Assembly (NCBI GenBank): GCA_003290165.1 | Contig: QNQO01000822.1 | Span: 124,001 to 188,000 of the forward strand | Length of the DNA: 64,000 nucleotides | Direction: 5' to 3' | Source: Berberis thunbergii | Lineage: Eukaryota; Streptophyta; Magnoliopsida; Ranunculales; Berberidaceae | Shown: piece by piece, positions 24,067 through 35,052 of the stretch | Position numbering within the stretch: the stretch's first letter is position 1 | How the letters are laid out: every line of letters starts with the position of its first letter | The notes under the pieces: generated by a model | Database searches by the model: none | Told to the model about the DNA's origin: nothing | Seen by the model: only the letters and a program-made list of their open reading frames with translations | Program-made: the position numbers and the translations under genes

Positions 24067-24457
24067 ACAGAACCCAACACAGATTAACTTTACTGTGTTC
24101 AAGCATACCAACAACATTTCTTCAATCCTTACAATGACCAAGTCACAGTGAAACAATGAAAATATAAGAGAGCAACTGCACATTAACAAAAGCAAGAAAT
24201 GAGATCGAGCTATTTGCAACTAATAGTCAGAAGGACGCATAGATCAGTGTTGTGAGAAATGCTTCCTTCATATAACTCGTAACATATGTCATCAGCAAGA
24301 AAGTCAACTTCAACTTCTGAAGATCATCGACACATACAAATGTTCCATTCCCTTTTTTAAGACTAGAACTAAGTATACATGGATTGTGATATGAAAAGGT
24401 TTTCATGGACTGAAGAGCTTCCTGAGTGGTCAGGTCCATCCTTATGATCCTTTCCTG

Positions 24458-24712
24458 CTCCCGTTAGAGCAAGGAACCTTTTAAATCCAGTTGTATAAGA
24501 ATCCTTCCAAGTGCAGCAGTTCGAGTTAGCACATCCTCTCGGGAGGCAATTGCTCCAACTGAAGCTTGGTTCGACACTGCAGCATGGGTAGGCGGGGCAC
24601 TGGGGGATGCTGGCACGACTAATGGTGCTGCCAGAGAAGGTTGCATGATCACTACTGGCGCATGCTTGTTGAATCATCAAGTATACTTTGGTGTTCTGTT
24701 TTCTTCAGGCCC
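24458..24712 (-). other. Unrecognised coding-like stretch on the minus strand
   Basis: After an acceptor-like TTTCTGTTT...CAG boundary (not fixed exactly), one minus frame reads PSLAAPLVVPASPSAPPTHA and then DVLTRTAALGRILIQLDL. It is Pro/Ala-rich followed by an amphipathic run. Codon usage looks coding and GC is higher than nearby DNA, but an upstream stop and the lack of neighbouring exons argue for a captured fragment. I do not recognise the family. A similar isolated open stretch lies at 25210-25340 (minus). Confidence 0.25.
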
Positions 24713-25894
24713 TGTACATTTCTGTTTGAATTAGTTCATATAGCATGTAAAGTAGTATAATCTGACAGACTGATTTAGAGAAAGATGTGTTTGATTGTAC
24801 AGAGATTCTGAAGCATTGTCAATTTCCTGAAAATAAGTTACTTAAAATTAGTGTTTCATTTCCAATACTAGGCATGAAATGATTTTCTTGTGCACCTTAT
24901 TTTCTAACGTTTTCTTCACCACTCAAGAAAAGAAGCTGAATAACGTGGGGAAATTATTGAAACCACAAAACATACTGAAGAAGATCAAACAGTGAAGAAA
25001 TACCAATTAATATTATGTTGTGAGAAAATCAAAAAAAATAAAAAAGAAAAAAAGACATCAATTGTGAACAATTGACTTGCTTACAAAATTGTCTTGATGA
25101 ATTTGGAGGTCTAGAAATGACAAAGAATTCTCAATTGGGTGAATGAGGTTCAAAGCATAATAAATATTTCTAATTTGAAGTTAGTTTAAATTGCTTTGTA
25201 AATAAAAGAAAGATACAACATGTTGTCTCATGGTGAGCCCTATAACTGTCGATACAACTTTCATAGGTGCCTTTCGAAAATCGCCAAAGATTGCTGACTG
25301 CCAACTATAAGGATTTGAAACACTGGCTACTTCAGCACACATGCCATGGTAGAACACTCCTAAATGGTAAACCATATACTCTCAAATTGGGCATAACCCT
25401 TCTCGTTTTAATGTCCTTGATCATTTATTTTTCATGGGATCCTATTCTTGAAGTACCAATGAACGTTCTTAGATATTATTGTGGAAATAATAAAATAAAA
25501 TAAAAAAATCTTTCATAAGGCACATGTGTGCTTCGCTTGATCTACCCCAACTACCCAGGAAAGCAAGAGAATGGAAAAGAAAAAAGAAAAAAAAAGGTGC
25601 ATTTCAATGGTCAGTCAAGCCGTTAATCCAAAAGAGAAAGGAAAATCTTATCTTGAACCTGAAAGAGTTGGCCCAATGACTTAGAAGACAGATATAGAAC
25701 CTTAATATGTGGAACCATTAGCTCAACATTCATGAAATACATAGAATCATCATACAAAAAAGCAGGAGGCGACAAAATGAACCTTTAGCCCAAGAATTCG
25801 TTGAAACATAAAGATACAACATGAACAATTTACTCAAGGATATATAGTCAATGCATCCAAACATAAAGCCACGATAAGTAGTATCCTGGCTCTT

Positions 25895-26025
25895 TTGTTG
25901 GTATTAGCTCAACCGCAAAGCATGGGTTTAGATATAATCACAAGAATGAGCTGATCAAGAATTTCAGCTATGCTTCCGAAGATTCTTTGATTTCTCTCAT
26001 TCCAAATTCCCCACAAAAATGTGCA
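25895..26025 (-). mobile_element. LINE (L1-type) 3' ORF relic
   Basis: The minus strand reads FLWGIWNERNQRIFGSIAE followed by ILDQLILVIISK. The motif W-x-IW-x-ERN-xRIF is typical of the C-terminal end of plant non-LTR reverse-transcriptase polyproteins. Only this piece is left. It lies in the block that splits the right arm of the inverted repeat. Confidence 0.6.
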
Positions 26026-26944
26026 TTACCTTTTGATTAGCCCTAGCTCTAGTAGAAATCCTAGATCAATAAATCCCCAACAAGAAATCAGCCACAAAGA
26101 GAGAGAAAATGAGAGGGAAAATACAATTAGACAAAGGTAGCAGCTTTACCTTTTGGGAGAGGGTGGCGATTCGTCTCCCACTTCTCTTCTCTATCGAGCT
26201 TCGTTGGGGAGAGGGAGGGCTTCTCTGTCGAGCTTCGTTTGGGGAGAGGGAGGGCTTCGACGGTCAGGCTTCGTTTTGATTTCTTCTCTTCTCTTTCTGC
26301 TCCACTGTCTCTGTCTGTCGATATGGAAATGGGGAGAGGGAGACAAGTTCCCTCTTCTTTTTCCCCTAAATTTCGATTCCCCCCTTTTTTCTTTTCGAAA
26401 CGATGCTCCTGCACGTGCGCAGGAGCATCCCTCGCCCATTTCCTCGACAGGTAGAATTACTCAAAAAAATTAATAAAATATTGATGAATGTGGATTTTTA
26501 AGGAGACTTTTGGAGGCAATAATTCTAGTTTTGCTAGTTTTTTTTTTTTTGAATTTTCTTACACTCGTCTAGAGGGTGGTATTCAATTACGAATTTTAAT
26601 AGATTGCCAAGGATATTAAAATTCATTAAAATCTAAGGGTATTCAATTAAGGATTTAAAATAATACATGTAAATCTAGGGGTATTTAAATATGAATTTAA
26701 AAAAATTATTTTAAAATCCATCAAAATCAGGGGGTATTCAATTTATGATTTTTAAAATCCCACCAAAATAAGGGGATATTAAAGAAGTAGTGGATTTTAA
26801 TGGATTTGTTAAAGTTATGGATTTTGAAGAATTTGTGAGTAAAAATTATATATAACAAGAGTTATTCCAAATCCAACATTCTTTCCTCATATTTCAACGG
26901 ATTTGTATTGGCTATTATTAAATAACACCACCACTCCACTTTTT

Positions 26945-27111
26945 TTGTGATTTGCGGGACACCACCACCTTCCATTCTCTTCTCTTTTCACAGGAACAAC
27001 ACCACCTCGCCCCACAACTTTCGGTCAAACCACCATGCCCTACCACCACTGGCTGCACCACCACCTGCACTTCTTCTTCTCATTTTATTATTATTATTAT
27101 TATTATTATTA

Positions 27112-27171
<60 letters not shown>

Positions 27172-27555
27172 CATCATCATCTTCATCTTTGTTTTTTGTT
27201 ATTCTCTTTTTTTTCTTCTGAATTTTTACTCTTCTCTTTCAATTCTTTTTTATTTTTTGCCCTTGCGGAGGTTCTTGCAAGTGGAGGTTCCCAACTTTCT
27301 AGAACCTTTGCGAGAGCAAAAAGAAGAAGAAAAAAAAAGACATGAGACAAAAAATAGGGAGAAAAAAAATGGATGTGAAGGGGGAAGAGGTTGAAAATAA
27401 GAAGATGAAAATGGAAGGAGGTGGGATGAGAGGTGGCGGTGGTGATTGATGGAGAAGAAGAAGAAGGGGAGGAAGGGAGAGGTGGCAGTAGCGTCATGGT
27501 GGTGGTGATTGAAGAAGAATATGGGAGAACGAGGAGAGGTGGCGGTAGCAGAGAT
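26945..27555. mobile_element. Nested foldback with pyrimidine/purine arms
   Basis: A pyrimidine-rich, CCACCAC-containing left arm mirrors a purine-rich, GTGGTGG-containing right arm. The hairpin centre is around TTGCGGAGGTTCTTGCAAG / AGAACCTTTGCGAGAGC (27260-27318). Layout resembles 14400-14890. Long Tyr/Ile/Leu, Pro/Ser and Lys/Glu frames here are artefacts of composition. Confidence 0.5.
27083..27171. repeat. (ATT)n microsatellite
   Basis: Nearly 30 ATT units with one AT slip near 27111, followed by a few ATC units. Confidence 0.95.
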
Positions 27556-28102
27556 AATAATTTGAAGTAAAATAGTTATTTGTATTACTTTTGGACCATC
27601 TTCAATGTATTTGAAATATTTTTTTTTTAATTTGAAGTAAAATTCTCGTAACATACAAACAATTGTTTAATTGATGTTTTGAAAGATGTTTTATGATTTG
27701 TGTTGGCATGAATAACAATGTAGGTGATGTTATTTCATTGCTTCCTATGACTAATAACATATTTATAAGAATTCATTGAATTTATAAGAATCCATATAAA
27801 TCTATAACAAACCTTTATAAAATCTACAAAATTCAATCATTTAAAATTCATCAAAATCCAGTGAATTTTATAAAATCATTTGAAACCTGTTAAAATTCAC
27901 GAGATTTAAAATTATTCAGAGTCCATTCAAATCCTGAATTAAATACCTCCCCCTTAGATAGTATTTGTGATAGTATTTCGAAAATTCATGCATTTACTGT
28001 TTAAGAACTCTTTAATATATATATTATTTTAATTAATTAATGATAATCTTATAAATGCTCTTAATGTCTAGATTGCTCATTTATCCACATAAATTGTGTT
28101 AG

Positions 28103-28260
28103 TTTTTTTTTTTTAAAGGCGAGCAGGGGTTTTATACTTTTATTGGAGCCCAAAACCATTAAACACCATGCACAGACATTGTTCAAACTTAGGACTTGTG
28201 ATACCAACCGCGACAAGTCTATCAATTGAGCTAGTATCTCGTTGAGATAAGTTGTGGTAG
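28103..28260 (-). mobile_element. tRNA-derived SINE, full-length-looking copy
   Basis: On the minus strand: box A-like TAGCTCAATTGATAG (about 28218-28232), box B-like AGTTTGAAC about 45 bases on, a tail region with CCTGCTCGCC, then an A-run. Pol III promoter spacing and the A-tail fit a SINE. Related copies are at 42790, 48003, 51717, 55185, 60365 and 63775. Confidence 0.65.
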
Positions 28261-28367
28261 TTAACTAAGTGGTGAATTATGTTTTTTCGTGTTTGAATGC
28301 TTGTGATCTGATAGGTATCCATGGTCATGTTAAACCGGATAGCAAAAGAAAAAAGAAAAAAAATAGT

Positions 28368-28415
28368 GACTTAGGCATTGGTGTGTTTCGGCAAATATTG
28401 CCTAAGTCACACCAA
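28368..28415. repeat. Crossed (pseudoknot-order) inverted repeats
   Basis: GACTTAGGCA (28368-28377) pairs with TGCCTAAGTC (28399-28408), while TTGGTGTG (28378-28385) pairs with CACACCAA (28408-28415). The order is A-B-A'-B', so both helices cannot form as one simple hairpin. It lies about 400 bp upstream of the second DUF3339 gene. Confidence 0.6.
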
Positions 28416-28813
28416 TGCCCAAACATTCTTGGTGAGTTCTAATCAACTTATACAAGTTTTTCGTTTAATCATTACTAACTTACAACGATTTAGGGTTGTA
28501 AATGCATAAGCTTTGGAGTAGATTTAACAAAAAAAACAGACAAGACGACGTATTTAGCATGCATCTTACATAACAATCCATTCTAATTACATAGCCATTA
28601 CTTAGTTCATCATTACAATTCATGCAACACTCTAAAAAAAAAGTTGTACATTGTAACTTTTAAATGCAAGGTATCTGGATTTGGTTCCAAGAGTGCAACA
28701 TTGGTCATCCTTGTGTTCTTCTTTACTTTGGTTTATAAATTCACATAATATATCTCCTTAAACTATGCTTCTTCAACCTGTTCAGGTCAGCCGTTCATAA
28801 TAATAAGGTGGAG

Positions 28814-29023
28814 ATGGCTGACTGGGGGCCTATTATCATTGGTGTGATGCTATTTGTGCTCTTATCGCCCGGTGTAATGTTCCAGATTCCAGGCCATGAG
28901 CGTCACGCAGAGTTTGGTGGATTCAAGACCAATGGAAAAGCTATAGCTGTTCACACAATCATCTTCTTTGTTGTATACACCATCATCATCTTGGCTCTTC
29001 ATCTACAAATCTACTTGGGTTAA
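28814..29023 (+). CDS. DUF3339 small membrane protein, copy 2 (69 aa)
   Basis: Complete single-exon frame from ATG 28814, MADWGPIIIGVMLFVLLSPG; the in-frame GTG six bases earlier is not used as a start by its relatives. Then MFQIPG, a polar loop with FKTNGKAI, and a second hydrophobic segment ending QIYLG. It is closest in loop sequence to copy 1 (GGxxTNGKAI), with conserved length and ends. Upstream AT-rich DNA includes TTTATAAATTC about 80 bp before the start, a possible TATA element. Function unknown. Confidence 0.93.
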   Translation: MADWGPIIIGVMLFVLLSPGVMFQIPGHERHAEFGGFKTNGKAIAVHTIIFFVVYTIIILALHLQIYLG

Positions 29024-30691
29024 TTACATTGAATAGAGTACACAAATATCTTATGCTGCATTGTAAATTTCTAAATATTTCGTAAACATTTGAGTTTGTC
29101 AGCTGTAATTAATAGAGTATTGTTTGGTTTTGACGAAGGAATGTTGTGTTCATTGTTTGTTTTGTTTCATTTTACGGTTTGGGAAGCATGAATGTAACAA
29201 GTTACATTGCAAAATTAAGCTTTCAACATGGGACTGATTGAATGAACATTGCAAGATAGTGAGTATACAAAGAATATGATGAAATGAACGAGAATGGCAA
29301 TGCCACTTTCCCCATGTTATTGAACTCGATCACCCTTGTTCTGACATGTTTCTTCATCTCTCCTTTGCGCTGTTTCTTTCAGAGTGGGAGAGCAAATAAC
29401 GAAGTTTGTGGTACTCTCGGAATGGAAGAACAGATAGCAAGGATTTTCAATATATAATGCTAATGCAGTTTTGTATAATTCGCGCAGGAGAAATGTATCT
29501 TGAAAGGGGGATGGGATGCCAAACTTGGGAAGCAAGAAGGCAATGGAGGTGTGTGAGCATCTCTAGCCTTGTTTTAGTACTTTCCATCTTTTCTCTATGT
29601 TTAAAACACAAAATAACATGCCCAACAAAAGGACCAAATTTGCTCTTTGCTGCATTGAAGTATAAGTTCTTAACCATATTATTACTCGTGATCAAGCTTA
29701 GACATATGAGAGGATAATTATCAATCAACCACTCCACTTCGAAGACCTTATCCGATAAGTTATAAAGAGATTGATAATCTCTACCTCATACAACATTCCA
29801 TACATACTTTTATGTACTTCTCAATTGCATTACTGGGTATGTAACATAATCAAATACTGCTTTAGAGGGTTCCAACTGAACCACTACTAAAGTTCACTCA
29901 TGCTTAATAAAGGATCCAAGAAGGTGGAACTTTTGGGGAAGGACAAACAAGAAAAGAAATGAAAAGGAGATGGTAACATTTGTAAAGGAGTTGGCACTAA
30001 CACTGGGTTTGGAATACTTGTTAATGCACTTTTGACTCTCAAATGAAAACTTGATCATTTAAGTGAATTAAAAGCTAAAGAGAAGGTATACAATTGAGTA
30101 ATTGTTTAAGAAACAAGAAAAGCATATAAGGACATATGAATTGGACAATAATACATTCTTCTTAGCTTTTATTCAAAAGATCGCAGCAGCGTAATCTTCA
30201 TGGTGTAATCTAGACCATGAGCAGTGTGACAGAAACTATGAAATCGCTTTTTCTTTTTCGAGGATTACCATTATGTAGAAAGGTCATCTAGCTAGTAAAC
30301 ATGAATCACATTCACATGAATATGTTAATCCCTCATAAGCTGATCTCTATAAACTACTAAGTTGTTCTATAACAATATGATATCCTCAAGGTAGTACTCG
30401 AAAGGGAAGTCAGGCCAAAGATAAGATATTGACTGTATGTGCCGTCCATTAAAACAAATAAAGGCGTCGATTACAATGTCTCCCCAACCCAAATGTCCGT
30501 CTTTAAAATTTTCATTTTTCTATTTACAACAGAGACCATTTTTTGCTTTGCCCTTCTTGTCTGTTCTACGATAGTATATAGTATTACTCCTCTACTGGTT
30601 TCTCTTTTCTTGCAGTTTCTCAATTTCCTATTCTGTTTTTGTGTGACCGGAGAGTTTCTGTTCTAGTTTGCGAGTGAAAGAGAGATAAAAG
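29024..30691. other. Spacer between DUF3339 copies 2 and 3
   Basis: No recognised exon. Short frames at 29317-29737 look random. It holds the 3' UTR of copy 2 and the promoter of copy 3. Confidence 0.5.
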
Positions 30692-30901
30692 ATGGCAGAT
30701 TGGGGGCCAGTTGTGATAGCAGTGGTGTTGTTTGTGTTGTTGACACCAGGGTTGTTGTTCCAGCTGCCTGGGAAGAGCAGAGTGGTGGAGTTCAATAACA
30801 TGCAGACGAGTGGGATTTCAATTCTCGTCCACACCATTATCTACTTCGGCCTCATCACTATCTTCCTTATTGCCATCGGTGTTCATATCTATACTGGCTG
30901 A
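30692..30901 (+). CDS. DUF3339 small membrane protein, copy 3 (69 aa)
   Basis: Complete single-exon frame, MADWGPVVIAVVLFVLLTPG, then LLFQLPG, a loop that differs from copies 1 and 2 (EFNNMQTSGISI instead of GGxxTNGKAI), and a second hydrophobic segment ending HIYTG. Same length and orientation. The altered loop suggests this is the most diverged paralogue of the three. Two membrane spans by eye; function unknown. Confidence 0.93.
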   Translation: MADWGPVVIAVVLFVLLTPGLLFQLPGKSRVVEFNNMQTSGISILVHTIIYFGLITIFLIAIGVHIYTG

Positions 30902-31921
30902 TTTCCCTCCTCACCTCAGTTATTTTTGTTTCTGTATGGTTACATCTTCCTCATTGTTTACATAGAGATTGTCAGATTTCATATTGTATGGTTACTTTAC
31001 ATGTTATTGTGAAAGTGATTGTATTGAATCTCAATGATCAATCTCCTTCCTTTAAGTTTTGCAATCTTCTTACTGTTTTTTTGGCTACGGTTTTCTCTTC
31101 CATGGCTAAGTTTAGTATTTGACTGTCTATCTGACAAACTAATTGCAATCTACAACAGACAAATAGCACCGATCACTTATACAATAATAAAAGACCATTG
31201 TTCTTGAAAATAAAAATCTTACACCACTGATGATTCAGATTAATTGAGGAATTCGGATTCAGTAGAATCAATAAAATCCATGCTGCTACATTTTCTGATT
31301 ATCCTAATAAAATTTATATTGCTTCTATTTCCTGAGCTTTGTTACTATCAACAGTTTGTCATTTGTCAAATTAATAGAATCTGGTGTCCTGCGATTCCTT
31401 TTAATAGAAGATTGCTCAATCTTAGAAGACAGGAAGTCACAAAATTGTCAACGCCGTCCTTGCATGGAGTAGACTACACTAAAACTTCAGAATCGGAACT
31501 TATTTTTATTTTTTAGTTTTTCTTGAACAAAATTTAAACCATTTTTGAACACTTCGTATTCTTCATCATGTACCCAATCACCCAGTTTACCTGCATTCTA
31601 AAGATTGGGTCAATTTATAACGTTCCAATATGAAATATCAGTAAATTTTGCAACAGGACTCTAGAGTTGTTTATTCTTCTTGTTAGAAAAGAGAAGAAGA
31701 TTCAGATTTTACGGTAGACTCAATCAAATGCAATAAAAGAGCTCTTATTGTATATACAACTTATAGAATCTAAGATTTCTGTATATAGTGTCTCAATTGA
31801 AAGCCATTTACAATTCCCTCGCGAATGATATTGGTGATTTACATACAAGGTGAATGCTAGAAATCATTGATCTGCCTTAAAAATTAATCTACAATGTTGT
31901 TCTATAGTACAAATGACATTG
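30902..31921. other. Intergenic, nothing recognised
   Basis: AT-rich, stop-dense DNA between the third DUF3339 gene and a hAT element. Confidence 0.5.
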
Positions 31922-31929
31922 AAAGATCC

Positions 31930-33201
31930 TAGGGATGGCAACGGGCGGATTTATGCAAATCCATCCCCGCCCCGCAAAGAATAACGGATCCCCAAATCCG
32001 CCCCGCTAATCCGTTTACCAAATTATTCAAAACCCACCTCCGCCCCGCACGGATGGGCGGATATCCGCCCCGCCCACGTATCCGTTAAAAAATTTTCTTA
32101 ATTCATAACATTTACACAACAGTTTGATTACCAAAAAAATATAAAAAAAAATCATACAACAAATTAAAAAGATTACAAAAATTATAAAATTTTTTTACAG
32201 AGATTACAAAAAATTTCATTCATACGCAAACACAGTAAAAATTACTTTTACACTAAAAATACATCATTCATTAATACAAAAATTATTACAAAAAAACATA
32301 CAACAAATTACAAAAAAAAAAAAAATCGATCTAAAAATATACTCTGATCTGAGCTTAGATCTCAGATTTATGGGGAGAGGAATCCGTCTTCGAGATCAGA
32401 TCAGAGATCATCTCATCGCAGATCTCATCTCATCGCATCAGATCTCATCAGATCACGGATCAGAGATCAGATCTCATCAGATCAGGATCAGATCACGGAT
32501 AAGAGATCAGATCATGGATCAGAGATCAGATCTGAGAGATCAGATTTGAGGGATCAGATCTGAGAGATCATATTTGAGAGATCAGATCTAAGATCTCAAA
32601 GATCAGATCTGAGCTGAGATGAAGGGACGAAGAGGACCAGGGGAAGGGAGGGGATCACCGCGAGGAGAAAGATCGTCGTCACAGTAGGGAGGAGGAAGGA
32701 GGAAGACGCAAGCAGCAGCAGGAAGAGGGAGGAGAATGGATCTTCCTTGCGAAATCTCAGCAGAAGACGGGATGAGGATTAATCCCTTCTTCTTCGAGTG
32801 TCTGTGAGATTCTGAGAAGGAAACGAAGGGACGAAGACTATCCTTCGAGCTTCGACCTCCGCCTCCGCCTCCGCCTTCGCCTTCGCTAATCTCTTCCTTT
32901 GCTAATCGCTGTGAGAGAAGGGGAGAATGTGAGTGAGATGAGGGGAATAGCCCAATAAATTTCGCTTTTATATAGTAAAGTGTAATTTCACTAATTTAAC
33001 CAAGGGTATTTTAGTAGTTTTACTACTTAAACGGATATCCGCGGGGCGGATATGGCTAAATCCGTATCCGCCCCGAATAGTAAACGTATATTTTCTGGAT
33101 ATCCAAAATCACCTGAAAACCCATTCAACCATATCAAAATCCGCCCCATACAGATTGGGTGGGGCGGATATCCGTCAAAATCCGCCCCACTGCCAACCCT
33201 A
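31930..33201. mobile_element. Non-autonomous hAT element (TAGGGATGGCAACGGGCGG termini)
   Basis: Begins TAGGGATGGCAACGGGCGGA and ends TGCCAACCCTA. A perfect 8 bp duplication AAAGATCC flanks it (31922-31929 and 33202-33209). Subterminal DNA has many CCGCCCC / GGGGCGGATAT words. It contains a GATC-dense block and a purine-rich block but no transposase. Confidence 0.9.
32340..32620. repeat. GATC-dense degenerate repeat block
   Basis: Dozens of overlapping AGATCAGATC, AGATCTCATC and GAGAGATCAGATCTGAG words in about 280 bp, inside the hAT element. The unit is degenerate and unstable in length, so it looks like slipped low-complexity expansion. Confidence 0.85.
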
Positions 33202-33721
33202 AAAGATCCCTAGAAGACATGGTGAAATAAAATCTACACATGACTTGTATTAAATTCTGATAGCAAAAAAAAAAAGGATGAAGATGAACTAATCATGTTC
33301 CCTTATATGGCCCCCTCAGGATGTCGGAATAAACCAATTATTGACTATAAGAGATTCAGATAGAATGACTATAAGGCAATTATGAAATCCGAGAATGATA
33401 AAAATCAAACATTTATGAGTTTTCCTTGTTAGGGGGCAAAAAATGGCTAAACCCAATCCAGATAGAGTGGAAATAAAGCCATAGACATAGAAAACCATAA
33501 TCAAAGTAAGCACCCAAGGCATCAAAATGATCCCAGTCATGAAGATCACCGTCCCACATAGCATCAAAGTGAGAGAAACACCAAGAAGAATGGAAGCGAA
33601 CCCAGCTGCTCCCTCAGTCTGGACATTGTCAGAGTTGTTTTTTAGGAAGAAGAAGCAATTGAAGATGAGTTTGGTGGGGAGTCAAGGATGGTGAAAAGCA
33701 GAGATGAGAGTTGGTTGAATA

Positions 33722-35022
33722 TAGGGGTGGGCAAACGGGTCGTCGATCCGCGGATTCAACTCGAACCGGATCGTTTTGCTCTAAACGGTCCGGATTTCAA
33801 TTATAAATTTTTACATACGGTTCGGATCGGTCCGGATCCGTTATAAAACGGTCTGGTCCCGGTTCCTATTTTTAAAAACGAAACGGTCCGGATTGGACCC
33901 GTTTCAAATTGCATTTATTAAAAATCTACCACCAAATCACCAAATCTACCCCTATTTAGCACCAAGAGAAGACAACTCTGTCTCTCTCTCTGTCCTTCCC
34001 TCCTCTCTCTCTCTCCGTCTTTCTCTCCTCTCCCTCTCACTGTCTCTGGCTCGAGAAGAATAAGTAGCAGCAGAAGCGAGACCAAGAAGAAGAGGAGCAG
34101 AAGAAAAGGAAGAGACGATTGGAGATCTCCCTCTCCTCTCTCTCTCGGTCTCTGTCTCGAGAAGAAGCAGCAGGAGATCTCCGTCTCCTCTTTCTCTCGG
34201 TCTCTGTCTCGAGAAGAAGATCTCCGTCTCATCTCTCATTAATTTTCAGGGGCCCTAAACGCACCCCCACTTCTTCTTCATCGAAGACACACATACCCTC
34301 TTCTTCTTCTGCAGTAATTCTTCGAATTCTGTAGTTTTGAAGCCTCCCCACACCTTCAATGGAGGTAAAGTTTCAGTCTTTGGTTCTTCTTTTTTACAAA
34401 AAATTAGTCTTGCTTTCATCAACAGCTACCCTTGTTTGACCTTCTTCCCCATTGTAGGATTCAATAATCGTAGAAGGGTCTTATGCCTTTGATGACGGTA
34501 TTACCATCGAACCCATTGTTCCTCTCCAAACCCAGGTCAGTTTTTTTTTTTTTTTTTTTTTTCATTAATTTTCTCTATCTGTTGAATTTTAGTATATTGT
34601 TAATTTGTATTTAGATGTAGATTAAACTGTGAGAATGTAGATTTAACTATGTGAATTTCATTAAGAACCAATATTAGATTAAAAGGGGGTTGAAATTTAT
34701 GTTGAGGTGTGCATGATCTGTGCTGAATATATATGCAAACAAGCCAGTAATTGCACATTCAACATAGAACTAGCCAGTAGAGATCAAAAGCTTTTTTCAG
34801 GGAGTTACCAAGCAGTTTTAGAAAAGAATATCATCTAGTAGATGACATCAAAGAAAATACTGCTAGGAACCGTAGGAACCGGACCGTTCCAAACGGTTCG
34901 AGTTAGGTTCGGTTCCAATGTTCAAAATGAGGGGATCCGGACCGGACCGGATCCGTTATTTTTAAACGGTTTGAGTTAGGTTCCTCCAAATTTGGAACCG
35001 ATCCGGACCGTGCCCACCCCTA
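33722..35022. mobile_element. hAT element D with perfect 8 bp duplication and captured exon
   Basis: TAGGGGTGGGCAAACGGGTC ... CCGTGCCCACCCCTA, flanked by GTTGAATA at 33714-33721 and 35023-35030. Subterminal CGGTCCGG/ACCGGATCC words occur at both ends. The centre is a CTCTCTCTGTCTC-rich stretch (33960-34220) followed by gene-like sequence (34240-34540). No transposase. It is related to the hAT end at 18860. Confidence 0.92.
34360..34534 (+). pseudogene. Captured 5' gene fragment inside hAT element D
   Basis: A UTR-like leader is followed by ATGGAG and a donor (GTAAAG, near 34365). After an acceptor (CATTGTAG, near 34458) comes GATTCAATAATCG... reading DSIIVEGSYAFDDGITIEPI then VPLQTQ, and a donor GTCAG. 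The joined frame MED-SIIVEG is open. I do not recognise the gene. Intron-containing structure between hAT ends indicates capture of genomic DNA. Confidence 0.45.
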
Positions 35023-35052
35023 GTTGAATACCCTTTCGTCTTGTCTTCGTGT

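Larger units (their letters stand above)
22100..26450. mobile_element. 4.3 kb inverted-repeat structure with unique centre
   Basis: The left arm (about 22225-22690) and right arm (about 25400-25565 plus 26126-26400) are inverted copies: GCACATGTG...CTTCGCTTGATC, CAGCTTTACCTTTTGGGAGA, GTCGAGCTTCGTTTGGGGAG and GGGAGACAAGTTCCCTCTTC all recur in reverse. The right arm is split by about 0.56 kb of other sequence containing a LINE relic. The right end shows CATTTCCTCGACAGGTAG, the MITE-family terminus. The 2.7 kb centre has no recognised transposase. It is a large foldback, or two MITE-family members flanking a block. Confidence 0.6.
26565..27957. mobile_element. MITE-like element with GGTATTCAATT termini, containing a nested foldback
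   Basis: The left end GAGGGTGGTATTCAATTACG and the right end AATTAAATACCTCCCCCTTA are inverted copies. Subterminal DNA on both sides is full of AAAATCCATCAAAATC / GATTTTAATGGATTT words, in opposite orientation. The middle (26940-27560) is a second structure, described separately. Non-coding. Confidence 0.6.

Noticed and set aside
26947..27654. Tyr-, Ile-, Leu-, His- and Pro-rich open frames
   Set aside because: Translations of an (ATT)n microsatellite and foldback arms in several frames; not proteins.
28103..28260. Possible tRNA gene from box A/B-like motifs
   Set aside because: No cloverleaf can be drawn, and the A-tail and related copies indicate a SINE.
33918..34334. Arg/Glu-rich and Ser-rich frames in hAT element D
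   Set aside because: They come from CTCTCTCTGTCTC repeats read on both strands.
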